A stretch of 30,089 nt of DNA, from NCBI GenBank assembly GCA_037447655.1, contig JBBHKE010002283.1, forward strand, positions 100,747 to 130,835, read 5' to 3'. The notes beneath the pieces are model-generated. The model searched no databases. It was given only the letters and a program-made list of their open reading frames with translations, and was not told where the DNA came from. Shown in pieces: positions 9,681-20,900 of the stretch. Source of the stretch: Zygnema cylindricum. Taxonomy: Eukaryota > Streptophyta > Zygnematophyceae > Zygnematales > Zygnemataceae. How positions within the stretch are numbered: position 1 is the first letter of the stretch; the number at the start of each line of letters is the position of its first letter. The position numbers were made by a program, and so were the translations under genes.

Positions 9681-10428
9681 GTGACTTATTGGTTTTATTG
9701 ATATGTGTGGCTTGGTTGCTCAATTGTTGCATTTTGTATAGACCGTGTTCATTATCTCGTCGTTGTTTCCCTCTTCGTTTTATGCCCACCGATTGGAGCA
9801 ATTTTAATTTCTGTTCCGGGTCTACTCGTAGTGGTGTAGCTTTTCGCCCATCACCTGTAGACCAAATTGATCTAGCAAGTATATCTAATTTTCCTATAAC
9901 TTCGGTTCCACTATCTAGAACATCCTCTGTCCGTTCAGGACTCACGTCAGTCTCTTTTTTGTCCTCCGTCTCCTCTACGCTATTTGTAGAGGAAACCAGA
10001 GACGAGAGTCTCTAGGGATTCGACTCAAGTTCCCTGTCTTTTTGGTCTTCTCTTGGTCTAATTTTGTCCCACCTCCGTACACGCCGGTCAGTGACATGGC
10101 CTCCTCCTCGGAGGGCCCCATGAGCAAAATGGAATTCTTCGCTTTTCAGGGATGAAGGATACAATGTCCTTATCTCATTTCCGTATGCTGTATGATACCA
10201 AAATGCGCGATTTCGCATTTCGTTATCAAGATCAATTTGATCTTCGTGTAGCATTTTCTCTCCTTTGTCGGTATCTTAGAGGTTCATCTCTCACCCTATA
10301 TTCCCGCAAGAATAATAACATACTCGCGATGACAGAACTTTCCCCTCTTTTCGCTGGCACACCCGAAGTCATACGACAAGTGGATATCCCATTTTAGGCC
10401 TCTTTTCCCGAGGTCCTGGATGTCCAAG

Positions 10429-10502
10429 GCAATGTCTTAGTTCCCGCTGTCCCAGAAATTCCTCCGCAATGTCTTAGTTCCCGCTGTCCCTAAAATTCCT
10501 CC
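10429..10502 (+). repeat. 37-bp tandem duplication inside gag
   Basis: Units are 10429-10465 and 10466-10502, both beginning GCAATGTCTTAGTTCCCGCT and differing at two bases. A third start (GCAATATG) follows at 10503. The unit length is not a multiple of three, and the duplication moves gag from the frame used at 10152-10465 to that used at 10582-10821. Confidence 0.95.
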
Positions 10503-11018
10503 GCAATATGCTGTGGCTGCACGTGCTGATGTCCCAGCACGATTAGCGATGACGATTTCGTTGTGAGATCCCATTTCTGTCATGTTTGATCTCCTAGAAG
10601 CGAAGTATCGAATGCAGTATCAAATGCAAAATCCAGATCAAGTGAAGGTAATGATGAACTTCAAACGTAAACAGGGTGAAACCACCCCCGCTTTACGTGC
10701 CCGTATGGAGACGTTACGGGAAGCCTTACCAGACTTAATGTCTAATGCGGAAGCTGTCCAAAATTTGTTGGACAGTTTCCTGATCACTCAAAACGATTTA
10801 TCCAAATTCATCTTACGCTGACATACGGCTTAAAATTTTCCTTTGACCAGGCCGCCCAATATGCGGTTGAATATGAGATGGAGTCGTGTTGGTGGGAAGC
10901 TCATGATCGATCGGAAGTTGCTTTCCCACTTCCCCCACTAAGGAACCCATGGCCCAACAATAGGCCTCCAAAAGTGCCTGCCATGGGAGCTCCACCGTTT
11001 AACCTTGGAAACAGATTA

Positions 11019-11120
11019 TGTTTTCCTTGCGGGGAAACAGGGCATGAGGCTCACATGTGTCCAGATAAGACGGCCACATGCACTCACTGTCAGCAGATGG
11101 GACATTATGCCCATCGATGC
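11019..11120 (+). pseudogene. Two intact CCHC zinc knuckles of the Ty3-type nucleocapsid
   Basis: CFPCGETGHEAHMC is encoded at 11019-11060 and CTHCQQMGHYAHRC at 11079-11120. Both are perfect CX2CX4HX4C knuckles in the same frame, six residues apart. They would bind the element's RNA. They are the best-preserved part of this remnant, in contrast to the worn knuckles of the minus-strand Ty3 fragment at 7160-7450. Confidence 0.9.
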
Positions 11121-11430
11121 CATATTAAAAATCCAGAATTCTCATATCAGAATCAAATCAAGAATAGGGGTATTCCTGCCCGTTCCACCAAGCCGGTCAC
11201 TCCGCCTAAGGAGACCGAGGAAGTATCTACTCCTCCCAGAATTTCCCGTAGAGAGAGAGAAAAGTTGGAGCTGCAAGTTACTATGGCAGCTATGATGAAG
11301 GAATAGTTCGCAACTTTCATGGCGGAGATGAAGCCACAGTTTACAAGAATGTCCCGCACAGTCGTTCACATGCCAACGTTGGCACGTCGAACCCTTCGAG
11401 ATTCCATCGTCCAACAACGAGTAGCCACGT

Positions 11431-12507
11431 TTGACCAAGGCTCGGCAGAATATAATCGAATTAGAAGTCACAAATTCTCAAATCCCACTATTCGAGAAAG
11501 AAACTCTCTCCCCTCTTCCGGAAAAGGCTTCAGCTATTGTAGCTGAAGCACTTACAATCTTAGATAGTACAATCCAAGATGCTCATCATGTCAAGGAACA
11601 GTTGAGCATCCTATCTTCTATGATCGAGGACGTGCCTAAGGTCTCTCCTACTTTGGGTGAGGTATTTGCAACCGCTGCTTTACGCGCGTTGCAGCTGAAT
11701 CACAATCTGTCAGCAGTCCAGCTAATTTCGGCAGACGAACGTCGTACATTGGATCCCCACATCAGTTTTCTTGATAACAACCAACACCCATTCACAATCA
11801 ATGGTGTTGCACCTTCCCTCCCTCTCATGGACACCAGAGCCAAACCCATGATCCTACGATTCAGATTTGCGTTGAAGCTTGGCCTCACGGCAGACAAGCT
11901 GCAACCCACAACCACACGGTTACTAACTTTAGCTGGTACCACGGAGCCGGTCCTTGGAATCACTAAAGACCCCCTCGTGTTTCAGTTTCAAACAGAAACC
12001 GAAACTGAATTTTCTGAAATTTCTCCACATGCGCTCGTTACTAAGTGTAGCGATTACGAATGTTTGGTTGGCCAGGACGTTATATTTTGGGTTGGTGGTG
12101 GTGTAGATATGCATGACCAGACATTCTCTTACAGACCCAATCACTTTCCTGAGCGGAAGATTTGCCTTCCACTTATTTCAGCACGGAAGCCCTTGCCTAT
12201 CATGGCTCATTCAACGACAACACTTCCTTCTTATGTTGGTATTGACCCATTAGATAATGACATCTCTCCATGTATCTCTCCATGTATCTCTCCATGCATT
12301 CTGGACAAGAAAATTTCTAATGGGACGTTGATTTCCGAAGGTGCAGATTACATGCCTATGAGGGAGCATGCCCAGCTTGGTGTTCCACGTTATGTGCAGG
12401 ATTTTTCACTGGATTTGGATTCCATGAGGATACTCACTACTGAGGAGACTTTCGATGCGCGTCTTCGCGGTCTTCCAATTTTGTTGGCCAGTTCCACCGC
12501 AGGCTAA
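11431..12507 (+). pseudogene. Long open frame with retropepsin-like domain, Gly of active site lost
   Basis: This 358-codon frame is the longest intact piece of the element. After a helical N-terminal part, HPFTINGVAPSLPLMDTRA (about residues 120-138) resembles the strand-loop of a retropepsin, where the family has D[T/S]GA. Here the Gly is Arg (AGA, one base from GGA). Downstream LVGQDVIFWVG is in the place of the family's second hydrophobic strand (LG[M/R]D-like). The repeat ISPC occurs three times (12262-12297) from a 12-bp tandem repeat. Without the Gly the protease is probably inactive. Confidence 0.6.
12262..12297 (+). repeat. 12-bp unit in three tandem copies
   Basis: ATCTCTCCATGT is repeated at 12262, 12274 and 12286 (last base C in the third). 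It keeps the reading frame and encodes ISPC three times near the end of the protease frame. Confidence 0.95.
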
Positions 12508-12530
12508 GGAGCTGGGGGGGGGGATAAATG
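12506..12530 (+). other. Polypurine tract of the Ty3-type element
   Basis: AAGGAGCTGGGGGGGGGG (about 12506-12523) directly follows the protease frame. Purine tracts of this kind prime plus-strand DNA synthesis and mark the upstream edge of a 3' LTR. The 3' LTR would then start near 12524, but no copy of that sequence was found upstream, so the LTR limits are not proven. Confidence 0.5.
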
Positions 12531-13729
12531 GATCTCTCTCGGCTTCCCACTCACCTTTCACCTTTTATCCTTTCCACCTGTTATCTCATTTTTACATTGT
12601 CATATTCATTTTAGCTTTGTATTATAATTCTTTTTGCTTCGGGGTGTGCTTTGCTGTTGTCTATTCCACGTTTTCTACTCGCCAGCTGGTTAGGTTGCAT
12701 GTTTTTTTGGTTCAATTGGACACATGCACGACATATCTAAACTTAGCTCCCTTCTGTTATAATTCCTAAAAGCCAAAAAATATAGTGAAAGGTGTTATGC
12801 CTAATTAAAACCCACTAGTGTTATACACTTATAACTTTTAATTGATGAGAATCCTTTCACTAATATTTTTATTTCCTACCTAATGTCAATTCATGAGCGC
12901 TTAATATACCACATATGCCTTCGGGCACTTCCCTAATGGATGTCCGCCAAGAGCTTAGTCAATATAAAAGGTCGACCGTCAGACCATGTAGCCAATCTTG
13001 TCTCGCTATGGGGAAATGTCAGAAATTAATATTTCGAGTTTTTCCCTATCGTCTCAAGAGTATTTCGTCAAACCATGGTCGCATCTTCCTCTTTTTCGTT
13101 CACCTCTCTCGTTAATGGTTATCTAAATTTTTGTTTCAAACCATAAAGAGTTATTTCTAAAGACCAAAACCGCAAAGAACCATCACTTCGTACATTGAAA
13201 ACTTATTCTTTAATCAAACCAAACTATTCATAGTCCACCTTTGTTAGAGGTTCTTCTTCTTCACCTAAATCCTTTTCTTACTATATAAGATTCCCTTCGA
13301 AGTCATATTTTTCCTCAAAATAAGATATTTCTCTATGGTTCCATTACGGATTGAAAGTCTTTATGGAAATTGACATTTGGTGATTCAACCACCACTATCC
13401 TTCACGTATCATAAGCCAGATACAAGCTCATTTTTATATTCTATCCCATAACTATACTTGTCAAACTTTTCACAAAAAAATCCCTTGTCCTTTGAGTGGC
13501 TTCAAGATACACAATTGCCATGTGTACCCAAATGCATAAGTAGCGAATGGACGACATAATTCCAATCCAAATTCGTGTAAATGTTGTCATCGAAAGATGA
13601 TGCCAACCCATAACTATAAATATAGTGGAGGTTATAATCGCTTCTTCCCATGATAAGATATTATTTTTAGTATTATGGATCATAACGTGCAATATCTCTT
13701 AAAGGGTCTAATTTATTCCCTCTACTATT
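12531..13729. other. Possible 3' LTR remnant, then unassigned AT-rich DNA
   Basis: The first 250 bases or so are pyrimidine-rich, as an LTR start might be, and contain short open frames without motifs. From about 12780 the sequence is AT-rich with no recognisable gene, repeat or structured RNA. Confidence 0.3.
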
Positions 13730-13963
13730 CCATTGTATTTCTCGAACGACAAAATTTCAAATCGTAGTTTTGATGTTCCTTTCGGGGGTAAAACACATTC
13801 CATGATTTCATAAACTAATGTTACCTTTCTGTAGCATGAATTGATTTGTCAAATACACCGCCTGAAATTTAGGCTTCGGTCCCTTCTAAACAAGTTGACA
13901 TACGGTTTTGTATGAATCCACACCCGGATGAAGGTTGCACCCACGACGAAATATATAATTAAG
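13730..13963 (+). repeat. SINE-like unit W (diverged, head incomplete)
   Basis: The second half matches the body and tail of unit X. CCATGATTTCATAAACTAATG compares with CCATGGTTTCGTAGCCAAGG, and CACCCGGATGAAGGTTGCAC with the ACTCAGATGCGAGGTGCAC tail. It ends in an A/T-rich run ATATATAATTAAG, where unit X begins. Confidence 0.4.
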
Positions 13964-13979
13964 TAAACTCACGATCAAC

Positions 13980-14255
13980 AATATGCGCAGTGGTGGCATG
14001 TGGTTAGCGCAATCACAACATAAGTCAAAGTTCTCAAGTTCAAATTATGGTCGACTTGTAATTCACTTTAATATGACCTTCCACCATTTCCCTTGATTCT
14101 ACAAATTTTACCATGGTTTCGTAGCCAAGGGGATCATGTTACAAATGGATTTTATTATCAATAACTTCTCAAATAGATTGTTGTTGTACGCAAATTGTAG
14201 CTATCCATACTCAGATGCGAGGTGCACCCGCACTATAATAAATAATAAGAAGGCA
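13980..14255 (+). mobile_element. SINE-like unit X with tRNA-derived head
   Basis: The head has TGGCATGTGGTTAGCGC (about 13993-14009), which reads like the D-arm / A box of a tRNA. About 30 bases on is CAAGTTCAAATTATGG, a degraded B box (GGTTCAAATCC type). A non-tRNA body follows, then a tail GAGGTGCACCCGCACTA with A/T-rich TAATAAATAATAAG. This is the structure of a plant tRNA-derived SINE. No target duplication was seen. Confidence 0.5.
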
Positions 14256-14265
14256 ACACCAAAAA

Positions 14266-14370
14266 TGATATCCGAGCTGGTGGCGTAGTGCTTAGTGCAT
14301 TCACAACTTAAGTCAAAGGTCCCAAATTCAAAATTTTGGTCGTCTCTCCAATCTATTCAACGGGATAGTC
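14266..14370 (+). mobile_element. SINE-like unit Y, tRNA-derived head
   Basis: TGGCGTAGTGCTTAGTGC (14281-14298) and the following CACAACTTAAGTCAAAGGTC match the head of unit X closely, including the B-box region CCAAATTCAAAATTTTGGTC. Similarity to the X body fades after about 14370. It starts right after the tail of X, making a head-to-tail series. Confidence 0.5.
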
Positions 14371-14717
14371 CACTCTATCTTACACCTCTACCAATATTAA
14401 CAAAAGCAACGGACTATGCAAGACATGGGACACAAACCTAACACCCTCATTTGTCCTCTCTGCATTTTCCATATCGATACTCAAATTTGTAGTGTCGTGC
14501 ATCGAACGCCTCTTGTCGATATTCAATATGCACCTAGTTTTGGGTACCTAATAATCCATGTATCATTTCAATATATCGAGAAGTTAAATATCAAGATATT
14601 TAAGCGATGTATCGGCCAATTATTTGATATATTTGAACGGGTATGTATCGAAGTGACATAAACTGAAATTAATATTCAAAAGCCCCTAAAGCCCCCTTCC
14701 CCTTGGTGCACACTCGC

Positions 14718-14746
14718 GGGGGGGAGGGCAAGGGGGGGGGGGCGGG
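14718..14746 (+). other. G-run cluster, potential G-quadruplex
   Basis: Four or more G runs lie within 29 bases: a 7-G run, GGG, an 11-G run that can count as two, and GGG, with 1-3 base loops. A C-rich stretch (CCCCCTTCCCC) just upstream at about 14691-14701 could pair with it instead. The surroundings are AT-rich, so the island stands out. Confidence 0.6.
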
Positions 14747-14867
14747 AATTCTCCGTACGATCTAACGTTCTATTTACTATACGATTTACAAAAATAAATA
14801 TATTGCAATAATTTTGTTTGTCCCGTAGCAATATATCGAGCCGTTTAACCGTTTGATATCCGATACA

Positions 14868-15711
14868 TCAAATATTGAATCTATCACCATCATTTTTTAC
14901 CCGATACGCAACACTATACTTTGAAACAAATTGACGGTCCGTTTCATGAATTTGTGGTCCATTATCAAGATAATCGATTGTAAAAATAGTGTACAAACCA
15001 TCATGAAATTTTGTTGAAGTCACTCTCTTATTTACAAACTCACCTTGGACCGGTAAATTTAGCATAACAATATCGAAGGTATTAACTGAGGCCACGCGAT
15101 TGTTTGCCACTGTAACTTTCTTTATAATGTCGATAACTCCTAAAAATATGTGTTTTTTATATGGACATGACGAGTTGCATTTCAGTCAATTCTTTGCTAC
15201 CATTTGCAACAAACGAAGCGAAATCATTGTCAATTGAAATCCAAAAATTAGTAGTCTGTCCCCGAACTTGTTTGCAACCTTCGTGTAATATTGATGCTTT
15301 CCTCCAAGACCCTTTCTATGACTTTGACCTCCTCCACGGCCACGATTTTGGTCACCTCTACAACCTAATTTTTTTTTACCTTCGTCAACAAAATTATAAC
15401 GTCGAGTACTCACTTGCCCTCAACGTTCATACGTATACCACTGTTTTTTGTTAACCAAATCAGTTGTCGTAAGATTTATTGAATAATAACACTTGTAGCA
15501 CATAATGTTTACAGCATTAATATCAACGTCACTATTATTGCCACTGAGTTTCTCCCTTCCTCTGCCTCTACCACCACCACCTTGGAGCTTCTTTTGGAGC
15601 CCCTCTCTCGTGGATGGAGTTGAGATCCACTGATTCGGATGCGGCGGTCACATCGAGCGCGGCTGCTTTTTCAACTCCTCTGCTCGAACCGTGTTTTGAT
15701 TTACCCACCAT
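14868..15711 (-). pseudogene. Probable Ty1/copia gag-protease remnant
   Basis: The minus strand reads, from 15711: an Ala/Ser-rich start (MVGKSKHGSSRGVEKAAA); after a frame change a Gly/Arg-rich segment (QGGGGRGRGREKLSG) with NIMCYKC, half a zinc knuckle; then NFWISIDNDFASFV near 15220, in the place of the copia protease W-x-x-D-S-G; then at 15110-14868 VANNRVASVNTFDIVMLNLP, like the strand after the copia protease active site. Stops interrupt it. Each motif is weak alone; the order is what suggests copia. It could also be a decayed host gene. Confidence 0.35.
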
Positions 15712-15829
15712 TTTTGCAAATATTTCACAAGATATTCAAAAATTCCACATTTCTTTGAACTACAATCTCACTACGTTCCTAAACGCTAATAATACTTCAA
15801 TGTTAAAGGTTTAATTTAACATTTTGATG

Positions 15830-17400
15830 AGATTATAAAGTTGCTCAACGACTTTCCAGGCATCATCCATAGAATACCCTTTATTCTGTTATTTCTTTGA
15901 AGGAAAAACGAAGTCGCAAATTCTTTTTTATAACATTTTCAAGGTCCTTATTAATATCATTTATTATAATTGTAACTTTAAAGACAAAGGCTACTTGTTG
16001 TTTAGACGTTATATATTATTTTAAATGGCAGCTTATTATTTAATGCCAAATTTACTCGATAATTGTTATCTAAGATGGGAAAATGTCGAATCAGATACAC
16101 TTAAGGTTAAAGGTTAGGTAGTTATAATGGCTCTTGCGTTTGAATAATCTATGATTTATGTCATTTTGAATATAAGGTTTGTTGTTGTTTTTTTTTCAAT
16201 TCAAAAGTTGTAGAATTAGTTTAAAACAAAAACCGTGTTGGGAGTCGAGTGGGAGAAAAAATGACGGAGTGGTTTAAGAACAACTACAACTTAGTTTTAG
16301 TTTAATGAAGTACATTTTTTTTTGTTATGTGACTTGCTCGTTATTAGAAAGACATGCTCGTTATTAGAAAGACGGAGAGGCGTAATTTTTGGAACATGTA
16401 TTTTGAATTGTTGAAAGGAATTTCAATGTTTGAGTATCTTTGTGAATAATTTTCCATGTAAAATTATAATGCAATCTCAAAAAAACGTAAATATTAAATC
16501 ATGATTTTTTACAACCTGTAAACGTGTTTAGTTTGTAAAACCAGTGATTGAAAGCTTTGCAATTTTTGCCATAACTTATTGAATTAAAAGAGAACAAAAA
16601 TGAAAGAATCGTAGAGAATCGTGTACACGGTGATTAGGGCAAAACATATTGCACATAAGCCCACACACAATGGTGAAGCCTAAAACATTATGCTAAAACA
16701 CAATAAAAAAAGTTGTTTATCTTTGTGAAGGTTTGTTTTCGAAATGAAATATTTTTTCTTGTCTATTGAAATTCTTTATTTTTTTTACGATTTGATTCGC
16801 GTCCCTTTTATGAGTAATGTTTCGTGTAAACAAGCTAATACGTTTTCGTATAGTATGTACACGAACTACGCAGTGCAACGCAGTTAGCATAATTTTTTTT
16901 TCTTACTTTACTCAATTTGTATCCGTTCACATTTTTTGAATTAGGTTCTATCTTCCGATTAGCGACGCTAGGAGGAAAGTTGGACATGTATTTACAAGAG
17001 ATTAAACCACAAAATCATTGATGATAGTAGCGATGCATGTTGTAGCAGTTGTTATTCAACCAAGTTCATGACCATCTACCAAAAAAAATCATTTGTCGAA
17101 ATGCAAGATGAGAACCGAAGTAGTGTACATAAGCAAAAAAAGATCATCATTATTATTCATAAACCTTAATTCTTATATAGAAAGAAGTACATTTTAAACT
17201 GTAGCTATCATTAAAGTGGGAACCAGGAGCCAAAGGAAGTACGATAATACTAAAAGGCACGTTTTTAATGTAGCCCAAACCAAAGCATCAATAATCTACC
17301 ATCAATTTTATCTTATAATACATTGTTTAATCACTGTCAAGATTGACAAATTCCAGAAAGGGTCAGCAAATTTCTAAAGAATGACCTGCCGATTATGGAA
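15830..17400. other. AT-rich intergenic DNA upstream of SF3B3
   Basis: No gene or known repeat is seen. There is one 20-bp tandem duplication, TGCTCGTTATTAGAAAGAC(A/G), at 16335-16354 and 16355-16374. Base composition becomes more balanced and CpG-richer from about 17440, where the SF3B3 leader probably begins. Confidence 0.5.
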
Positions 17401-17640
17401 GTTGTGGATCTTTGTGAAAAAAACAAGACGGCAAATCAAATATGTACCGTATGTAGTATGTAGTTGCACGAGGGTCCGTTGGTTTGGCGAACCTTGTGCG
17501 GCCTTGAGAATCCGTACCATAAATCGAGATTAAGTACGAATATTGGGTCGTCGGACGATCGCGTAGGTTTCGTTGCTTCGATTTTCTGAGATACCCCCAA
17601 GCCCTCGGTCCGATCTCGGTCGCCAACCAACGGACGTCAG
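17401..17640 (+). promoter_or_regulatory. SF3B3: Presumed SF3B3 promoter-proximal region and first leader exon
   Basis: A CpG-richer block ends in ACGTCAG/GTAAAC, a strong donor. No clear TATA box is seen, as is common for housekeeping genes. The transcription start cannot be placed from sequence. The block is open on the minus strand, but that frame resembles no known protein. Confidence 0.35.
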
Positions 17641-17916
17641 GTAAACAATCCGATATTCCCGCCTTTTCCGCGGGATAATATTTACTTATTTAGTAATGTA
17701 CTGAAAGTAAACCCGTGGCAAACCCTGAAAAGTGTAATGAGCGCTCTTTTCTGTTGTTTTCTCTCTCACTCCGAAATAATAAGGGAGGCCTTTCCTCCCT
17801 TCCACCCTTGGAAGCAGTCTCGTCGGAGGAAAGGACAATTACCGCTTTTTCTGGCGCGTTTAAATACTTAGTTTAAATTCTTTTTTTGTTCCTTTTTTCT
17901 GTTTCTTATCTTTTAG
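17641..17916 (+). other. SF3B3: Probable 5' UTR intron of SF3B3
   Basis: The donor CAG/GTAAAC at 17641 and the acceptor TTCTTATCTTTTAG ending at 17916, after a long pyrimidine tract (17880-17916), define a 276-base intron. A second possible acceptor is CTGCAG at 17932. It contains the telo-box AAACCCT (17720-17726). The sequence TTAGGGTT (17919-17926) lies just after the acceptor, close to the ATG. Telo-boxes are known in plant housekeeping-gene leaders. Leader introns in plants often raise expression. Confidence 0.45.
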
Positions 17917-17940
17917 TTTTAGGGTTGCTGCAGTTGCACC

Positions 17941-20900
17941 ATGTATCTTTATAGCTTAACACTGCAGAAGCCTACAGGAATTGCTATCGCAGTCTATGGC
18001 AACTTTATGGGAACAAAGGAGCAGGAAATTGTGGTTGGAAGAGGAAAAGTTTTGGAACTCCTACGGGTTGATAACAATGGAAAGATTCAATCTGTTTATT
18101 CCGTGGAAGTTTTTGGTGCAGTTCGATCTCTCGTTCAGTTTCGTTTAACAGGATCACAGAAAGATCTTCTGATAGTTGGTTCCGATTCCGGGAGGCTCGT
18201 AATTCTTGAGTTTAACGTTGAAAAGAACCAGTTTGAGAAAATCCACCAAGAAACCTTTGGCAAATCAGGGTGCAGAAGAATTGTGCCTGGACAATTTCTT
18301 GCTGTAGACCCTAAAGGTCGTGCGTGTATGATTGGAGCTTGTGAGAAGCAGAAGTTAGTATATGTTTTGAATAGAGACAATGCGGCTCGGCTCACAATCT
18401 CGTCGCCTTTGGAGGCTCATAAGTCTCACACCATCGTGTTTTCACTTGTAGGAGTCGATTGTGGTTTTGATAATCCTATTTTTGCTGCAATAGAGCTTGA
18501 TTACTCTGAAGCTGACCAGGATAGTTCTGGACAGGCAGCTGCCGAGGCTGAGAAGCAACTTACATACTATGAACTCGATCTCGGACTTAATCATGTAGTC
18601 CGTAAGTGGGCAGAACCCATTGATAATGGGGCTAACCTTTTAGTGCAAGTACCCGGTGGAGCTGACGGTCCCAGCGGTGTATTGATTTGTGCTGAAAATT
18701 TTGTTATTTACAAACATCAAGGTCATCCAGATGTTCGTGCCCTCATTCCTCGTAGGTTTGATTTACCTGCTGCCCGGGGTGTTTTAATTGTCACAACAGC
18801 AACACATAGGTCAAAAAGTGGATTTTTTTTCCTTTTACAGACCGAATATGGTGACATGTTTAAAGTGACGCTCGACTACAACAAGGAAACTGATCAGGTG
18901 AATGAACTGAAGCTTAGCTATTTTGACACTATACCAGTTGCATCAGCACTCTGCGTTTTGAAGATGGGATTGCTCTTTGCGGCTTCAGAGTTCGGAAACC
19001 ATAGTTTGTACAGATTTACAGGTCTAGGCGAAGACTCTGAAGTAGAGTCGTCGTCTGCCATGTTAGAGGAGACTGAGGAAGGCTACCGTCCAATTTTCTT
19101 TTACCCCAGGAAACTGAGGAATTTAATGCCTATAGATGAAGCCGAGTCTCTCATGCCTATGCTTGATATGAAAATTGCCAATTTGTATGAGGAGGAAACT
19201 CCTCAGATCTTTGCTCTTTGTGGCAGAGGATCACGGACTTCTCTTCGTGTCCTGAAACCTGGGCTTGCAGTTCAAGAAATGGCTGTTTCCCCTCTGCCAG
19301 GTGTACCAAATGCTGTGTGGACTGTGAAAAAGAAAGTCACGGATGAATTTGACCAGTACATCATAGTGTCCTTTGCCAATGCAACACTGGTACTTTCTAT
19401 CGGTGAAACTGTAGAGGAAGTTAGCGACAGCGGATTTTTGGACACTACTCCGTCTCTCGCAGCATCCCTCCTTGGTGATGATTCTCTTATGCAGGTTCAT
19501 CCGGGAGGTATTCGCCATATTAGGGCAGATGGGCGTATCAATGAGTGGAAGACACCTGGAAAGAAAAGCATAGTCAAGGTTGGTTGCAACAGATTACAGG
19601 TTGTGATAGCACTTAGTGGAGGAGAGCTAATATATTTTGAAATGGACATAACTGGACAGCTCACAGAGATTGAAAAGAAAGAAATGTCAGGAGATGTCGC
19701 TTGTTTGGATATTGCACCTGTGCCAGAAGGTCGTCAACGTTCGAGGTTCCTGGCGGTTGGTTCTTACGACAGCACTATTAGAGTACTCTCCCTTGACCCA
19801 GATGACTGTATGCAGATTTTGAGTGTTCAAGCTGTATCGGCGGCTCCAGAGTCTCTGTTGTTACTGGAGGTAGTAGCTTCCTTGAAGGGAGAGGATGGGG
19901 CTGACAGACCGGCCAGTGTCTTCCTTAATGCTGGCCTGCAAAATGGTGTGCTTCTGCGGACAGAGGTGGATATGGTCACAGGGCAACTCTCTGATACCAG
20001 AACACGGTTTTTAGGGTTAAGAGCACCCAAGCTTTTTGCTTGCAATGTTCGTGAAAGGCGTGCAATGTTGTGCCTGTCCAGCAGGCCATGGCTAGGCTAC
20101 ACCTTACAGGGACACTTTCATCTCACGCCTTTATCATATGAAACTTTGGAGTACGCGGCTTCTTTCTCATCTGATCAGTGCCCTGAAGGTGTAGTGGCGG
20201 TCGCTGGTGAGAATTTGCGAGTGTTTACAATCGAACGACTTGGTGAGAGCTTTAACCAGACCATCATCCCGTTGCGGTACACTCCCAGGAAGTTTATTTT
20301 GCATCCACAGTACAAAACCCTCATTATTCTGGAAAGTCACCAGGGAGCATTCACAGCGCAAGAGCTTGAAGCTTATCGTGCTGAGGCACTTGAAAAAACT
20401 GGGGCAACTGAGAAAGATAATGGGCCTATGAAGATAGATGGTGAAAAAGCAGATGGTGGTGAGGAAGAGGAGGAGGAAGAGGAGGAGGGTGATCCACTTC
20501 CTATGGAACAATATGGTTATCCAAAGCAAACTCCTGACAAATGGGCGTCTTGCATTCGGGTCCTCGAGCCAAAGGAACAGGCTACCACTTGTCTGTTAGA
20601 GCTCCAAGATTCAGAGGCAGCACTCAGCTTATGTACTGTAAATTTTCAGGGCAGAGCGGAAGGTGGTGCTCTGGTAGCAGTTGGAACAGCAAAGTCACTG
20701 CAGTTTTGGCCAAAGAGAGAGGCAGCCGGGGGCTTTATCCACGTGTATAGAATGGTAGCAGATGGGAAAGAGTTGCAGCTTGTGCATAAAACACCAATGG
20801 ATGGTGTTCCCACAGCTGTGTGTGCCTTTCAGGGGCGTTTGCTTGTCGGGATTGGACCAATTTTGCGCATCTATGACCTTGGGAAAAGAAAGCTGCTTCG

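Larger units (their letters stand above)
9689..12507 (+). pseudogene. Degenerate Ty3-type LTR retrotransposon gag-protease region
   Basis: The order is a probable gag N-terminus (9689-10015), gag core (10152-10821), two zinc knuckles (11019-11120), a linker and a retropepsin (to the TAA at 12505). Breaks seen are a TAG at 10395, a frame change caused by a 37-bp duplication (10429-10502), a TGA at 10564, a single-base-type frame shift near 10815, a TAG at 11304, and a final shift of frame around 11431-11546 into the protease. That last overlap could be either a natural gag-pro frameshift or another lesion. No RT, RNase H or integrase follows: a polypurine tract begins 4 bases after the stop. 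The layout resembles non-autonomous gag-carrying LTR elements of plants, but LTRs were not identified. Confidence 0.7.

Noticed and set aside
13980-14310. Functional tRNA genes
   Set aside because: Only A-box and B-box-like parts match; no cloverleaf with paired acceptor stem could be drawn.
17393-17630. Two overlapping minus-strand frames before SF3B3 as a divergent gene
   Set aside because: There is no recognisable domain, two frames are open at once, and the block is better explained as SF3B3 leader and promoter DNA.
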